From assembly GCF_030684035.1 (NCBI RefSeq), contig NZ_JAUXPI010000004.1:1-64000 (forward strand): a stretch of 64,000 nucleotides of DNA, in the 5' to 3' direction. The notes under the pieces are model-generated. The model was not told the origin of the DNA. It worked only from the letters and a program-made list of their open reading frames with translations, and did no database searches. This document shows, one piece after another, positions 1 to 7,847 of this stretch (its first letter is position 1; the number at the start of each line of letters is the position of its first letter). The position numbers and the translations under genes were made by a program. The DNA is from Phaeovulum sp. (GTDB lineage: Bacteria > Pseudomonadota > Alphaproteobacteria > Rhodobacterales > Rhodobacteraceae).

Positions 1-1
1 T

Positions 2-313
2 GTGACCGTGATGCGGCAAGCGCTGGAATGCACGCATCGGGGCTGGGGGGTTTCGGTGGTGATCGGGGTGGCCCCGGCGGGGGCGGAGATTCAGACGCGG
101 CCATTCCAGCTTGTGACCGGGCGGGTCTGGAAAGGCACCGCCTTAGGCGGCGCGAGGGGGCGCACCGACGTGCCGAAGATCGTTGACTGGTACATGCAGG
201 GCAAGATCGAGATCGACCCGATGATCACCCATATTCTGAGCCTTGACGAGATCAACCGGGGGTTTGAATTGATGCGGTCGGGCGAAAGCATCCGCAGCGT
301 GGTGGTGTATTGA
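2..313 (+). CDS. frmA: S-(hydroxymethyl)glutathione dehydrogenase / class III alcohol dehydrogenase (3' part)
   Basis: This is the C-terminal ~100 residues of a zinc-dependent class III alcohol dehydrogenase, which oxidises S-hydroxymethylglutathione to S-formylglutathione in formaldehyde detoxification. The visible part reads through [15 protein letters not shown], then [11 protein letters not shown], the [20 protein letters not shown] segment and the closing [20 protein letters not shown], all typical of the family C-terminus. The real start and the zinc ligands lie upstream of the window, so the first in-frame GTG at 2 is only the window edge. It ends at TGA 311-313. Seven bases later a perfect 16-bp palindrome begins. 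Family assignment is secure; enzyme specificity is inferred from the family. Confidence 0.9.
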   Translation: MTVMRQALECTHRGWGVSVVIGVAPAGAEIQTRPFQLVTGRVWKGTALGGARGRTDVPKIVDWYMQGKIEIDPMITHILSLDEINRGFELMRSGESIRSVVVY

Positions 314-320
314 GGGCGCG

Positions 321-381
321 ATAACACGCGTGTTATTGGTGGTAAAGTATTGAAATAAAAGGGTAATGGTGGCGGCGTTAA
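321..381. repeat. Palindrome module, copy 1
   Basis: A perfect 16-bp palindrome, ATAACACGCGTGTTAT (321-336), is followed by 12 bases, ATTGA (349-353), an A/T-rich 15-base stretch and GTGGCGGCGTTAA (369-381). The same ordered elements with almost the same spacing recur at 29464-29525. Both copies sit directly after the stop codon of a plus-strand gene. There is no T-run after the palindrome, so it is not an ordinary Rho-independent terminator. Its function is unknown. Confidence 0.7.
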
Positions 382-392
382 GAAGTTGTTAG
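378..392. promoter_or_regulatory. CtrA-box-like site TTAA-N7-TTAG
   Basis: TTAA (378-381) and TTAG (389-392) are separated by seven bases, close to the alphaproteobacterial CtrA full site TTAA-N7-TTAA. It overlaps the end of palindrome module copy 1. No clear coding target lies immediately downstream, so this is a sequence match only. Confidence 0.35.
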
Positions 393-500
393 CATCTTCG
401 AGAGCAACGGCAGAAGACCCAATACATGATTTCTTTTCGTAGCTGCCTGGGAATCTTGTGCGATTCTTGACTTGTTAACTCGCAGCGAATAGCAAGTGCA

Positions 501-716
501 CAAGTGCCGCACCAAGTGTGGACCCTGGGGCGGCACTTGCTCTTACCCCTTATGGAAGGGGGCAGGGAGGGGTTGCCCCGTCAGGGGCTTACCGATCTTG
601 GTCGGATGGTTTGCCAAACCATGCCCGTTCCTTTCCTGTCTGCGCGCGCGTGCGCTCGTCGAGAATCAAGATGGTGTTGCATCACCATCGCCGTCTGACC
701 CGCCCTTGGGCGGGTC
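501..716. other. Cluster of six strong hairpins in a low-GC intergenic patch
   Basis: The 314-665 gap has no convincing gene. From 501 it holds consecutive inverted repeats: 501-510/530-539 (10 bp stem, 19-base loop), 546-551/556-561 (6 bp), 575-579/584-588 (5 bp), 606-612/616-622 (7 bp, 3-base loop), 670-676/683-689 (7 bp) and 697-705/708-716 (9 bp). The last two lie inside the 3' end of the minus-strand gene at 666-1109. The last could act as a stem terminator, but it lacks a good T-run. A structured RNA or a palindrome-rich element end are both possible. Confidence 0.5.
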
Positions 717-1109
717 ATTCTCGTTTAGGGGTAGTCCCTCATAAACTTCATTTGGCATGATCCAACCGCGATCATCGCGTGCAATCTTGCCGCTCGACTT
801 GAGTCTTGACACCCGTGTGCGCACCGAGTTGACAGTCGTGTCAATCGAGAGGTGTCGCGCAATATACGCGTGAATCTTCGCAGGAGTGTGCATTCCGCTG
901 CGAACCGCCTCAATAATGGCAACATCGATTGGGGAAATTGGCGCAATCGCATCTATCGAGTCGGGCACCTTGCTACGACCAAATCGGTCTTCAAGTGCCG
1001 AAATGGCGATGTCAAGGTCCGCGATCTTGGCGTCAAGAGCAGAGCACAATTTCTCGCGCTCAATTACGAGTTTCGTTCGCGCGTCCTTCAGAATGTCAAC
1101 CGGTCCCAT
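666..1109 (-). CDS. Hypothetical protein, N-terminal coiled coil plus winged-helix-like region
   Basis: This 147-residue protein is not one I recognise. Residues ~6-45 are rich in K, E, L and A and look like a coiled coil (VIEREKLCSALDAKIADLD). Residues ~60-118 resemble a winged helix: PIDVAIIEAVRSGMHTPAKI, then SVRTRVSRLKSSGKI and a GWIMP strand. The tail is low-complexity G/D/P/S and overlaps two hairpins. The start is supported by an AGGAAAG ribosome-binding site 7 bases before the ATG at 1109. Base composition is visibly lower in GC than in the flanking genes, which with its isolation suggests acquired DNA. A DNA-binding accessory protein is a reasonable guess, not more. Confidence 0.6.
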   Translation of the reverse strand: MGPVDILKDARTKLVIEREKLCSALDAKIADLDIAISALEDRFGRSKVPDSIDAIAPISPIDVAIIEAVRSGMHTPAKIHAYIARHLSIDTTVNSVRTRVSRLKSSGKIARDDRGWIMPNEVYEGLPLNENDPPKGGSDGDGDATPS

Positions 1110-1294
1110 TTGCGCTTTCCTGAATCAGTGCCGCTTCTCAAGGGACGTAAACCTTCTGTGCGTTAGATTCAACAGACAATTTCCACGTTGACGTTTAGGT
1201 TTAGAACTAACGGGGAACTTTACGGCGGCGCGCCACCGCAGGCAACTACCCCGATTGCCGGTTACCGCAATCCCGGCCGCGTCGGTTCGGCTTG

Positions 1295-2392
1295 CTACTG
1301 GACCAGAAACACGGCGTGCAGCGCCCCGGCGGAGTTGATCGATTTCAGGATGTCGATCATGTCGCGCGGCGAAACGCCAAGCGCGTTGAGGCCCGCGACC
1401 ACCTCGGAAAGCGTCGTGCCAGCCGAAATTTCGGCCATGCCGATGCCCGGTTCTTCGGTGATCGTCGCCTCGGTGCGCGGTACCACCACGGTTTCGCCCC
1501 GCGCGAAGGGGTTGGGTTGCACCACCAGCGGCGCTTCCTGAATGCGCAGCGTCAGGTTGCCCTGACTGACCGCGACGCGGCTGATGCGCACGTCTTCGCC
1601 CATCACGATCGTGCCGGAGCGCTGATCGACGACCACGCGGGCGCGCTGTTCGGGTTCCACCGTCAATGTCTCGATCCGGCCGAGCACATGCGCGGGCGAG
1701 GCCATGCGGGCGGCTGCGATGTTGACATTCACCGTGCCCGAGTCGAGCATCCGCGCCACGGGGCGGCCGAAATCGGTGTTGATGGCGGCTTCGATACGGG
1801 CGGCGGTGGTGAAATCTGGGCTGCGCAGCGCCAGACGCACATCGGCCAGCGAGGCCAGCTCAAAAGCGATCTCGCGCTCGATCCGGGCACCGGAGGGGAT
1901 CACCCCGGCAGTCGGCACGCCCTGCACCACCGAGGCCCCCTCGCCCGAGGCCGAGGCACCGCCAGCAATGATGGTGCCCTGCGCCACCGCGTAGATATCG
2001 CCATCGGCGGCGTTGAGCGGGGTCATGATCAGGGTGCCGCCGAGCAGGCTTTTCGCATCGCCAATCGCCGAAACGGTCACGTCGATCTGGCTGCCGGTGC
2101 GCCCGAAGGGTGGCAGCGTGGCGGTGACCAGCACGGCGGCAACGTTTTTCGGGCGGAGTTGTTCGCCCGAAACGTTGACCCCGAGCCGTTCGAGTATATT
2201 GGTCATGATCTCTTCGGTGAAGGGGGAGTTGCGCAAGCCGTCGCCGGTGCCGTTCAGCCCGACCACAAGGCCGTAGCCGACCAGATCATTGCCCCGCACG
2301 CCATCAAACTCCACCAGGTCCTTGATCCGGATCGGCGCGGCGGTGGCGGCAAGCGGAATCAGGCAGAAGAGCAGCACGAGAAGGCGTTTCAT
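1295..2392 (-). CDS. flgI: Flagellar P-ring protein FlgI
   Basis: FlgI forms the periplasmic P-ring that guides the flagellar rod through the peptidoglycan. The 365-residue product has a Sec signal peptide (residues 1-18, MKRLLVLLFCLIPLAATA) and then the hallmark start of mature FlgI, PIRIKDLVEFDGVRGNDLVGYG with VVGLNGTGD. Length matches the family (~360-370). It is the last gene of motB-flgE-flgK-flgL-flgI, and its ATG at 2392 overlaps the flgL stop (2389) by four bases, indicating translational coupling. The end of the operon faces the accessory patch at 314-1200. Confidence 0.97.
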   Translation of the reverse strand: MKRLLVLLFCLIPLAATAAPIRIKDLVEFDGVRGNDLVGYGLVVGLNGTGDGLRNSPFTEEIMTNILERLGVNVSGEQLRPKNVAAVLVTATLPPFGRTGSQIDVTVSAIGDAKSLLGGTLIMTPLNAADGDIYAVAQGTIIAGGASASGEGASVVQGVPTAGVIPSGARIEREIAFELASLADVRLALRSPDFTTAARIEAAINTDFGRPVARMLDSGTVNVNIAAARMASPAHVLGRIETLTVEPEQRARVVVDQRSGTIVMGEDVRISRVAVSQGNLTLRIQEAPLVVQPNPFARGETVVVPRTEATITEEPGIGMAEISAGTTLSEVVAGLNALGVSPRDMIDILKSINSAGALHAVFLVQ

Positions 2393-3402
2393 CGCAGGTA
2401 ATCCGTCAGTTTGAGGTTCGAGAGCCGCGCGGTCAGGGTGTAAAGCGTTTCAAGCTGCGCCTGCACCGCCTGCAGTGCGGTGGCGGTATCGTAGGGATCG
2501 GCGGCGGTCATGCCGGCGCGGGCCATTTCAAGCGCTGCGCCCTCGGCAGTGTTGCGGGTTGCGGCGTCGGCGACCCCGGCTTCGGCGCTGCCGATGCGGG
2601 CGGCAAGCGCGGTAACGCTGCCGGAGGCGGTCATCACCCTTTCGCCGGCCGCGCGGGTCAGCGCGGCGCGGCCCGTGGCATCGCCCGCAAGCGCACCTTC
2701 CGCGACCAGCGCCGCGAGCGCCAGCCCCTTGAGCATGTTGCGGGCCTCGGGGGCGGCGGCGGTGGTGCCAAGCTCCACGCTTTCGCCGCTGGCGACGGCG
2801 AAGGGGCGAAGCGGAGCGCCGCCGCCATAGGCGGTATCGAGAAAGCCGCCGCCGCCCGTTGGCGCATCAAACCAGGCGTCGAGTGCCGCGATGATGCCGC
2901 TGGCGGTGGTCTCGGCCGCAACTGCGGTGCCGATCGCGCCAAGCAGGGTTTCGGCGGGCGCAAGCGGTCGGGTATCGGTGGCGTCGCCGGCAAAGGCGTA
3001 GCGCCCGGCGGTATTGGTGTTGAGCGCGGCAATCACCGCGCCAAGCTTTTGCCGCGCATCGGCGGTGGTGGCGCTGACCATGGTCGGGCTGGAGCTGGTT
3101 GCGGCGGAAAGCAGCGTTGGCCCGGCGTCGGCCAGCATCGTGCCGATCGCTGCCAGCGCCACCTGCTGGGTCGCGGCAAGCTGGCCTGCCTCGGCGGTGG
3201 CGGTGGCATAGGCGGCAAGCGTGGTCAGCGACCGCTCGACCCCGGCGAGCGCGGTAAAATCGCCACGCACCGCGGTGCCGGTATCGTGCTTTTGGCCGCT
3301 GGTCAGCTCGGCGGTCAGCGTGGTGGCGAGCGACTTCAGGCCCGCATTGTGCTGGCGAAGCTGAAAGAGTTGCGCCATGTCGCCGATGGAAAGAAAGCTC
3401 AT
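2389..3402 (-). CDS. flgL: Flagellar hook-associated protein 3 FlgL (flagellin-like)
   Basis: FlgL is the junction protein between hook-associated FlgK and the flagellin filament. The 337-residue protein has the flagellin-type layout: helical N-terminus (LRQHNAGLKSLATTLTAELTSGQ, residues ~17-39), alanine-rich variable middle with a conserved GRYAFAGD segment, and helical C-terminus ending TLYTLTARLSNLKLTDYLR. Position between flgK and flgI supports the call. The start at 3402 lies one base beyond the flgK stop, so its ribosome-binding site lies inside flgK. Confidence 0.93.
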   Translation of the reverse strand: MSFLSIGDMAQLFQLRQHNAGLKSLATTLTAELTSGQKHDTGTAVRGDFTALAGVERSLTTLAAYATATAEAGQLAATQQVALAAIGTMLADAGPTLLSAATSSSPTMVSATTADARQKLGAVIAALNTNTAGRYAFAGDATDTRPLAPAETLLGAIGTAVAAETTASGIIAALDAWFDAPTGGGGFLDTAYGGGAPLRPFAVASGESVELGTTAAAPEARNMLKGLALAALVAEGALAGDATGRAALTRAAGERVMTASGSVTALAARIGSAEAGVADAATRNTAEGAALEMARAGMTAADPYDTATALQAVQAQLETLYTLTARLSNLKLTDYLR

Positions 3403-3403
3403 C

Positions 3404-4858
3404 TCAGATCGCCAGCAGTTGCTTGATCAATTCATCCACCGTTCCCATTACCCGCGCGTTGGCGGCAAAGGCCTGTTCGATCTGCAGCAGCATCTGCATT
3501 TCGTGGTCGGTATCGACGCCATCGGCCAGTTGCAGTTGGCGCAGCGCATCTTGCCGGGCGCTGGCGAAGGCCTGCCCCGCCTCGGCGGACTGGCGCGCCG
3601 AGGAGGCCTGCGAAAGGATGTCGGCGGCAAGCCCCGAGGCGGAGCGCTGCGCACCGATGAAATTGCCCGAGGCGGGCACCTGGCCGCGGCTCAGCGCATC
3701 GACAAGCGCGGTCAGCACACCGGAGTTGCCGACCGCGCCCTGGGCGGTGGCACCAAGCCCGTCGCGCAGCCGCCAGAGCGCGCCACCCCGGGCGGGGTCG
3801 GCGCGCGCGTTCACGACGATGCGCCCGGCCAGGCCAAGCTCTTCGGCGGGGTCGAGCGGGTTGCCGCGGTCGGTGAAAAGCCCCGGCTCGCCCGGGGCCA
3901 GCGTGGGGTCCACCGCCGGGCTTTCGAACCGCGAGATCAGATCGCGGGCGAATGCGTCAAGCTGGGTCTGGGCGGAGGGCACCAGCACATCGCGGAGCGC
4001 GAAAGTGGCACCCAGGCTGCCGCCGCCAAGTAGCCCGTCATCGCCAGGCGGCACCGCCATGCCGTTGATGCTGAGCCCCGAAAGCGCGCCAGAGCCGAGC
4101 GTCATGTCGGGGGTGACAATACCGGCCGGGGTAAAGCCGATCACCGCCGCATTGCCTTCCAGCAGGATCGCGCCGCCGGTGGTATAGAGCGAAATCTGCT
4201 CGTTCTCGCGCGCCACCTCGCGCACCGGCACAATCTCGGCGACGGTATCGACAGCGCGCTGGCGCTGATCCATCAGCGCGGTGGCATCGCGCCTCGCAGC
4301 GCGCTGCGCGAGGATTTCGGCGTTGAGCCGGTCGATCTGCGCCAGCGAGGCATTCAGGCTTTGCACCTGCTGGCCAATCGAGCGGTCGGCATCGGTGCGG
4401 GTCTGGAGCAGCGACGCGGAGAGCGAATTGAGCTGGCCCGAAAGCCGCTCGGCGGCGACCAGAACCGATGCCAGCCGCGCCTCGCTGTCGGGGCGGCTCG
4501 CCGCCTCGATCAGCGCCGCTTCAAAGCCCGCGACATTGGCCGAAAGCGAGCCGGGTTCACCGGGGTTGCCCAGCAGCGACTCGAAACCGGCAAGAAAATC
4601 GCGGCGCACCGAGGCGTTTTCGGCTTCGGCGGCGGCAAGCCTGCGGTCGGCCAGCACCACCCGATCGACCACGCGAGAAACACCATCGACCCAGACCCCG
4701 GCTCCGGTGCCGCCAAGGCTGCGCGACGAAAGCGAAAGCTCGCGCCGCGCATAGCCTTCGGTCAGCGCATTGGCGGTGTTCGATGCCACCACCTCGGCGG
4801 CCCGCGACACCGCGGTAAGGCCGGAAAGCGCGTTGCTTAGTGCGCCCGAAATGCTCAT
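3404..4858 (-). CDS. flgK: Flagellar hook-associated protein 1 FlgK
   Basis: FlgK is the first hook-filament junction protein. The 484-residue product begins with the flagellar rod/hook N-terminal domain (SISGALSNALSGL, then VVASNTANALTEGYARRE, residues ~22-39) and ends with the matching C-terminal amphipathic helix (EMQMLLQIEQAFAANARVMG ... LIKQLLAI). These two helices pack together in the assembled structure. A GGAGGC ribosome-binding site precedes the ATG at 4858. It lies 36 bases after flgE in the same transcription direction. Confidence 0.95.
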   Translation of the reverse strand: MSISGALSNALSGLTAVSRAAEVVASNTANALTEGYARRELSLSSRSLGGTGAGVWVDGVSRVVDRVVLADRRLAAAEAENASVRRDFLAGFESLLGNPGEPGSLSANVAGFEAALIEAASRPDSEARLASVLVAAERLSGQLNSLSASLLQTRTDADRSIGQQVQSLNASLAQIDRLNAEILAQRAARRDATALMDQRQRAVDTVAEIVPVREVARENEQISLYTTGGAILLEGNAAVIGFTPAGIVTPDMTLGSGALSGLSINGMAVPPGDDGLLGGGSLGATFALRDVLVPSAQTQLDAFARDLISRFESPAVDPTLAPGEPGLFTDRGNPLDPAEELGLAGRIVVNARADPARGGALWRLRDGLGATAQGAVGNSGVLTALVDALSRGQVPASGNFIGAQRSASGLAADILSQASSARQSAEAGQAFASARQDALRQLQLADGVDTDHEMQMLLQIEQAFAANARVMGTVDELIKQLLAI

Positions 4859-4894
4859 CTCTCAGCCTCCGTTCTAAAGGCCGCCAAAGCGGGA

Positions 4895-6202
4895 TCAGCG
4901 CTTGATGTTGGTCGTCTCCTGCAACATCTCGTCGACCGTCTGGATCACCTTGGCGTTTGACGAATAGGCGCGCTGGGTCTGGATCAGGTTGGTAAGTTCC
5001 GCCGCGACATCGGTGGTGGAACCTTCGCGCGCGTAGCCCACCACCGAGCCGGTCGGCCCGTCGCCCGCGTCCCACAGAAAGAACGAACCAGAGACCGGCG
5101 AAACCTGAAAGGTCTGGTTGTTGCGGGTGGTCAGGCCGTTCGGGTTTGGCACATCGACAAGCGGGATCTGGTAGATGGTGCGGATGAAGCCGGTGTCATA
5201 GGTGGCGCGGATAAAGCCGCCCTCGTCCACCTCGACCGCCGTGAGGTTGCCGACCGGCGAGCCATCCTTGGTGATCGAGGTCGGCGCGAAACTGTCGGAA
5301 AGCTGGGTCAGGCCATTCGGATCGCCAAGCTTGCCAATGGTCATCTCCAAAGGACCGCCCGCCACGGTAAGCGACAGCGCGCCGGTGCTGCCATCATAGC
5401 CGCCGCCCGAAATCTGGGTGACCGAGGCCAGCGTGCCGCCATTGCCGCGCGTTGCATCAAACACCAGCGTGTATTCGCCGATGATCGCCCCGGCCTGCGC
5501 CGAATCGCGGATGACCATGGTCCATTCGTTTGACGCGCCGGTTGCCGGAATGGTCGGTGCAAAGGAGATGTCGAGCGTTTCCGAAGTGCCAAGGTTGCCG
5601 AAATATTCGACCGAAAGCGGCAGCGGCGTGCCTGCGGCGCTCGATTCGGTATCGACGGCGGGCAGGTTGACGCCCAGATTCATTCGCGTGGTCGGGTCGC
5701 CAGCGGTCTGGTTGGCGTTGATCACCACGGGCACCAGCCCGCTCATCGTGTCGCGCGGCATCACCGGAATGGTGCCATCGGCATTGGCCGGCCAGCCGAG
5801 CAGCACCAGGCCGGACTGGGTTTTCAGCACGCCGTTGGCATCGGTCTTGAAGGAGCCGGTGGTGGTCATCATCAGCGGCTGGGCACCCATTTGCGCCCCG
5901 AGCGAGACCGAAGGCATGACCGGCAGCATGCCGCGCCCTGAAACCGCAAGGTCGAGCGCGTTCGAGGTGGCAACCAGTGCGCCACGCTCTTCCACCAGCC
6001 GCATGGTCTGCGCCCGCACACCACCGGCGGAATAGACACCGGAGCCGCGCGACTGGTTGATGACCATGCTCTCGAACTCGGCCGCGGCGCGTTTGTAGCC
6101 GTAGGTGCCGGAGTTGGCGATATTGTCGGAAATGGTCGCAAGGCGGGTGGCATTGGCCGCGAGACCGGCCACCCCCGCGTTGAGCGATGACGAGATGGAC
6201 AT
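4895..6202 (-). CDS. flgE: Flagellar hook protein FlgE
   Basis: FlgE polymerises into the flagellar hook. The 435-residue protein has the conserved N-terminal rod/hook motif (ATISDNIANSGTYGYKRA, residues ~22-39), a central FlgE D2-type region, and the C-terminal motif TNLIQTQRAYSSNAKVIQT followed by VDEMLQETTNIKR. It is the first hook gene after motB in the operon. A near-perfect CtrA-type box sits about 60 bases before its ATG, so flgE may have its own CtrA-dependent promoter in addition to readthrough from motB. Confidence 0.96.
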   Translation of the reverse strand: MSISSSLNAGVAGLAANATRLATISDNIANSGTYGYKRAAAEFESMVINQSRGSGVYSAGGVRAQTMRLVEERGALVATSNALDLAVSGRGMLPVMPSVSLGAQMGAQPLMMTTTGSFKTDANGVLKTQSGLVLLGWPANADGTIPVMPRDTMSGLVPVVINANQTAGDPTTRMNLGVNLPAVDTESSAAGTPLPLSVEYFGNLGTSETLDISFAPTIPATGASNEWTMVIRDSAQAGAIIGEYTLVFDATRGNGGTLASVTQISGGGYDGSTGALSLTVAGGPLEMTIGKLGDPNGLTQLSDSFAPTSITKDGSPVGNLTAVEVDEGGFIRATYDTGFIRTIYQIPLVDVPNPNGLTTRNNQTFQVSPVSGSFFLWDAGDGPTGSVVGYAREGSTTDVAAELTNLIQTQRAYSSNAKVIQTVDEMLQETTNIKR

Positions 6203-6261
6203 GAACTTGCGCCTTTCTGCTGCAGCACCCCTCGATGAGCGGCAGAATGCGCAGGCGCGCC

Positions 6262-6276
6262 TTAAAATCGCCCTAA
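6262..6276 (-). promoter_or_regulatory. CtrA-like box upstream of flgE
   Basis: Read on the minus strand this is TTAG-N7-TTAA, one mismatch from the CtrA full site. It sits ~60 bases upstream of the flgE ATG (6202), a position compatible with promoter activation. Confidence 0.5.
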
Positions 6277-6293
6277 CGGATTTTCGGCCCTGT

Positions 6294-7142
6294 TCACCGC
6301 CCGGCGCGCAGCAAGATCACCTCGATGCGGTTGTTGCGCACCGCAGCGACATTGCGCACCGCCGGTTTGCGGTCGGCAAACCCGGCAACGCGCTGCACCC
6401 GCGCGCGATCAAGGCCTGCGACTTCGAGCAGGCCACGAAACGCCTGCGCGCGCTCGGTGGAAAGCTGCCATTCCGGGTTGACTCGCAGCATTTCCGGGTA
6501 AGAGCGCACATGCCCGCTGATCGCCACCTCGTTGCCGACCAGCGCGAAAACCCGCGCCAGCATGGCGGCGATGGCAAGCGTGATCGGTTCCGCCGTGGCG
6601 CTGTTTTCGGCAAAAAGCGGCGCATCGTCGAGATCGAAGAATTCGACAATCAGCCCCTCGTCGGTGACGCGGGTGACGATATGGCGCGCCAGTTCGGGCG
6701 CTTGCATCGATTCGCCGCTGCTGGCGGTCAGCGCGGCATCGATGCGCTGCTGCATGTCGGCAAGCGCTGCGGTTTCGGCGGCGGCTTCCGGCCCGCCCTG
6801 CACCTGACCCTGCGCCTGCCGTTCGGTGCTCGGGCGCTGGGCGCTGGCACCGGTGCCCACCTGCGCAATCTGTTCCTCGGAAAACACCGAGGTGCCGCCG
6901 AATGGGCCTTCGCCACCACCCGAAATCCGGCTGATCGCGATCGTCGGATTGAAGTAGTCCGCAATTCCCTTGCGTTGCTTTTCGGTCGTTGCGTTCAGCA
7001 GCCACATCAGCATGAAGAAGGCCATCATTGCCGTGACGAAGTCGGCATAGGCAACTTTCCACGCCCCGCCGTGGTGCCCGCCGCCTGCGATGATCTTCCT
7101 GCGCTTGATAATGACTGGCGCCGCGTTGCTGCGCGCTGCCAT
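6294..7142 (-). CDS. motB: Flagellar motor stator protein MotB
   Basis: MotB anchors the stator to peptidoglycan and carries the proton-binding aspartate. The 282-residue protein has one N-terminal membrane helix (residues ~30-50, YADFVTAMMAFFMLMWLLN) with Asp34 at its start in the canonical ADF(V/M)T context, a plug/linker region, and a C-terminal OmpA-like domain (PEWQLSTERAQAFR ... RNNRIEVILL). A basic stretch with GGHHGGAWK precedes the helix, as in other MotB proteins. motA is not in this window. A perfect CtrA box lies 47 bases upstream, so this looks like the first gene of the hook operon. Confidence 0.95.
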   Translation of the reverse strand: MAARSNAAPVIIKRRKIIAGGGHHGGAWKVAYADFVTAMMAFFMLMWLLNATTEKQRKGIADYFNPTIAISRISGGGEGPFGGTSVFSEEQIAQVGTGASAQRPSTERQAQGQVQGGPEAAAETAALADMQQRIDAALTASSGESMQAPELARHIVTRVTDEGLIVEFFDLDDAPLFAENSATAEPITLAIAAMLARVFALVGNEVAISGHVRSYPEMLRVNPEWQLSTERAQAFRGLLEVAGLDRARVQRVAGFADRKPAVRNVAAVRNNRIEVILLRAGR

Positions 7143-7188
7143 CCCATCACCCGTTCATTCACCCGAGACCAGCCCTAGCAGAGCGGCG

Positions 7189-7203
7189 TTAAGACCGGCT
7201 TAA
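7189..7203 (-). promoter_or_regulatory. CtrA box upstream of motB operon
   Basis: A perfect TTAA-N7-TTAA (7189-7192 and 7200-7203) lies 47 bases upstream of the motB ATG, in the 82-base gap between the flavin reductase stop and motB. CtrA control of flagellar genes is established in Caulobacter and Rhodobacteraceae. The match is exact, but binding is inferred. Confidence 0.65.
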
Positions 7204-7224
7204 ATGATAAAATGGCGCAGATTA

Positions 7225-7779
7225 TCAGGCGGTTCCATCGCGCGGGCCAAGCGCGGAAAGGCGGCCGTAGCGGCCTTGCGCGAAAATCAGCGGGGCAGCC
7301 GCGCGGCCGGGCGCAAAGCGGGTGACGCGGCCGATGATGATGGTGTGGTCGCCGCCCTCGTGGCGGGTTTCGGTGACGCATTCGAACCGCGCCAGCGTAT
7401 CGGGCAAAAGCGGCACACCGATTTCGCTGAGCGTGAAGCCGATTCCGGAAAAATCGGCACCGTTGCGGCTGAAGCGGGCGGCAAGTTCGGCCTGGTCTGC
7501 GGCCAGCACATGGATCGCAAAGGCCCCAGCAACCGAGAAATGCGCGTGGCGAAGCGAGGCGCGGGCCGCCGACCAGAGCACCAGCGGCGGGTCGAGCGAA
7601 ACCGAGGCAAAGCTGTTGACCGTGATGCCAAGCGGCGCGCCGCCGCCCGCCTCGCGCGCGGTCACCAGCGCAACGCCGGTAGCGTAGCGGCCAAGCGCAT
7701 CGCGGTAGGGGCGCGGGTTGGCCGGGTCGGGCACGGTGCCCGCGGCCTGCGGGTCACTGTTGGCGGTTGGTATCAGCAT
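7225..7779 (-). CDS. Flavin reductase (NAD(P)H:flavin oxidoreductase) family protein
   Basis: This 184-residue protein has the flavin-reductase-like fold: ALGRYATGVALVTA, GITVNSFASVSLDPPLVLWS (FMN-binding strand-turn), a central FAIHVLAADQAELAARFS and a C-terminal GGDHTIIIGRVTRF. Such enzymes use NAD(P)H to reduce free flavin, often for a partner monooxygenase. No monooxygenase lies next to it, so the partner is unknown. It runs toward motB in the same direction, with the CtrA box in between. Confidence 0.85.
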   Translation of the reverse strand: MLIPTANSDPQAAGTVPDPANPRPYRDALGRYATGVALVTAREAGGGAPLGITVNSFASVSLDPPLVLWSAARASLRHAHFSVAGAFAIHVLAADQAELAARFSRNGADFSGIGFTLSEIGVPLLPDTLARFECVTETRHEGGDHTIIIGRVTRFAPGRAAAPLIFAQGRYGRLSALGPRDGTA

Positions 7780-7847
7780 CGGGCAATCCAGTCTTCTGAC
7801 CCCGCAAGACTAGTGCGCCGGGCGCTGCTGGCAAGGGTGCGCGGCTG

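Noticed and set aside
697-716. GACCCGCCC-TT-GGGCGGGTC as a standard terminator for the alcohol dehydrogenase
   Set aside because: It lies almost 400 bases after the stop, lacks a T-run and falls inside another gene's coding tail.
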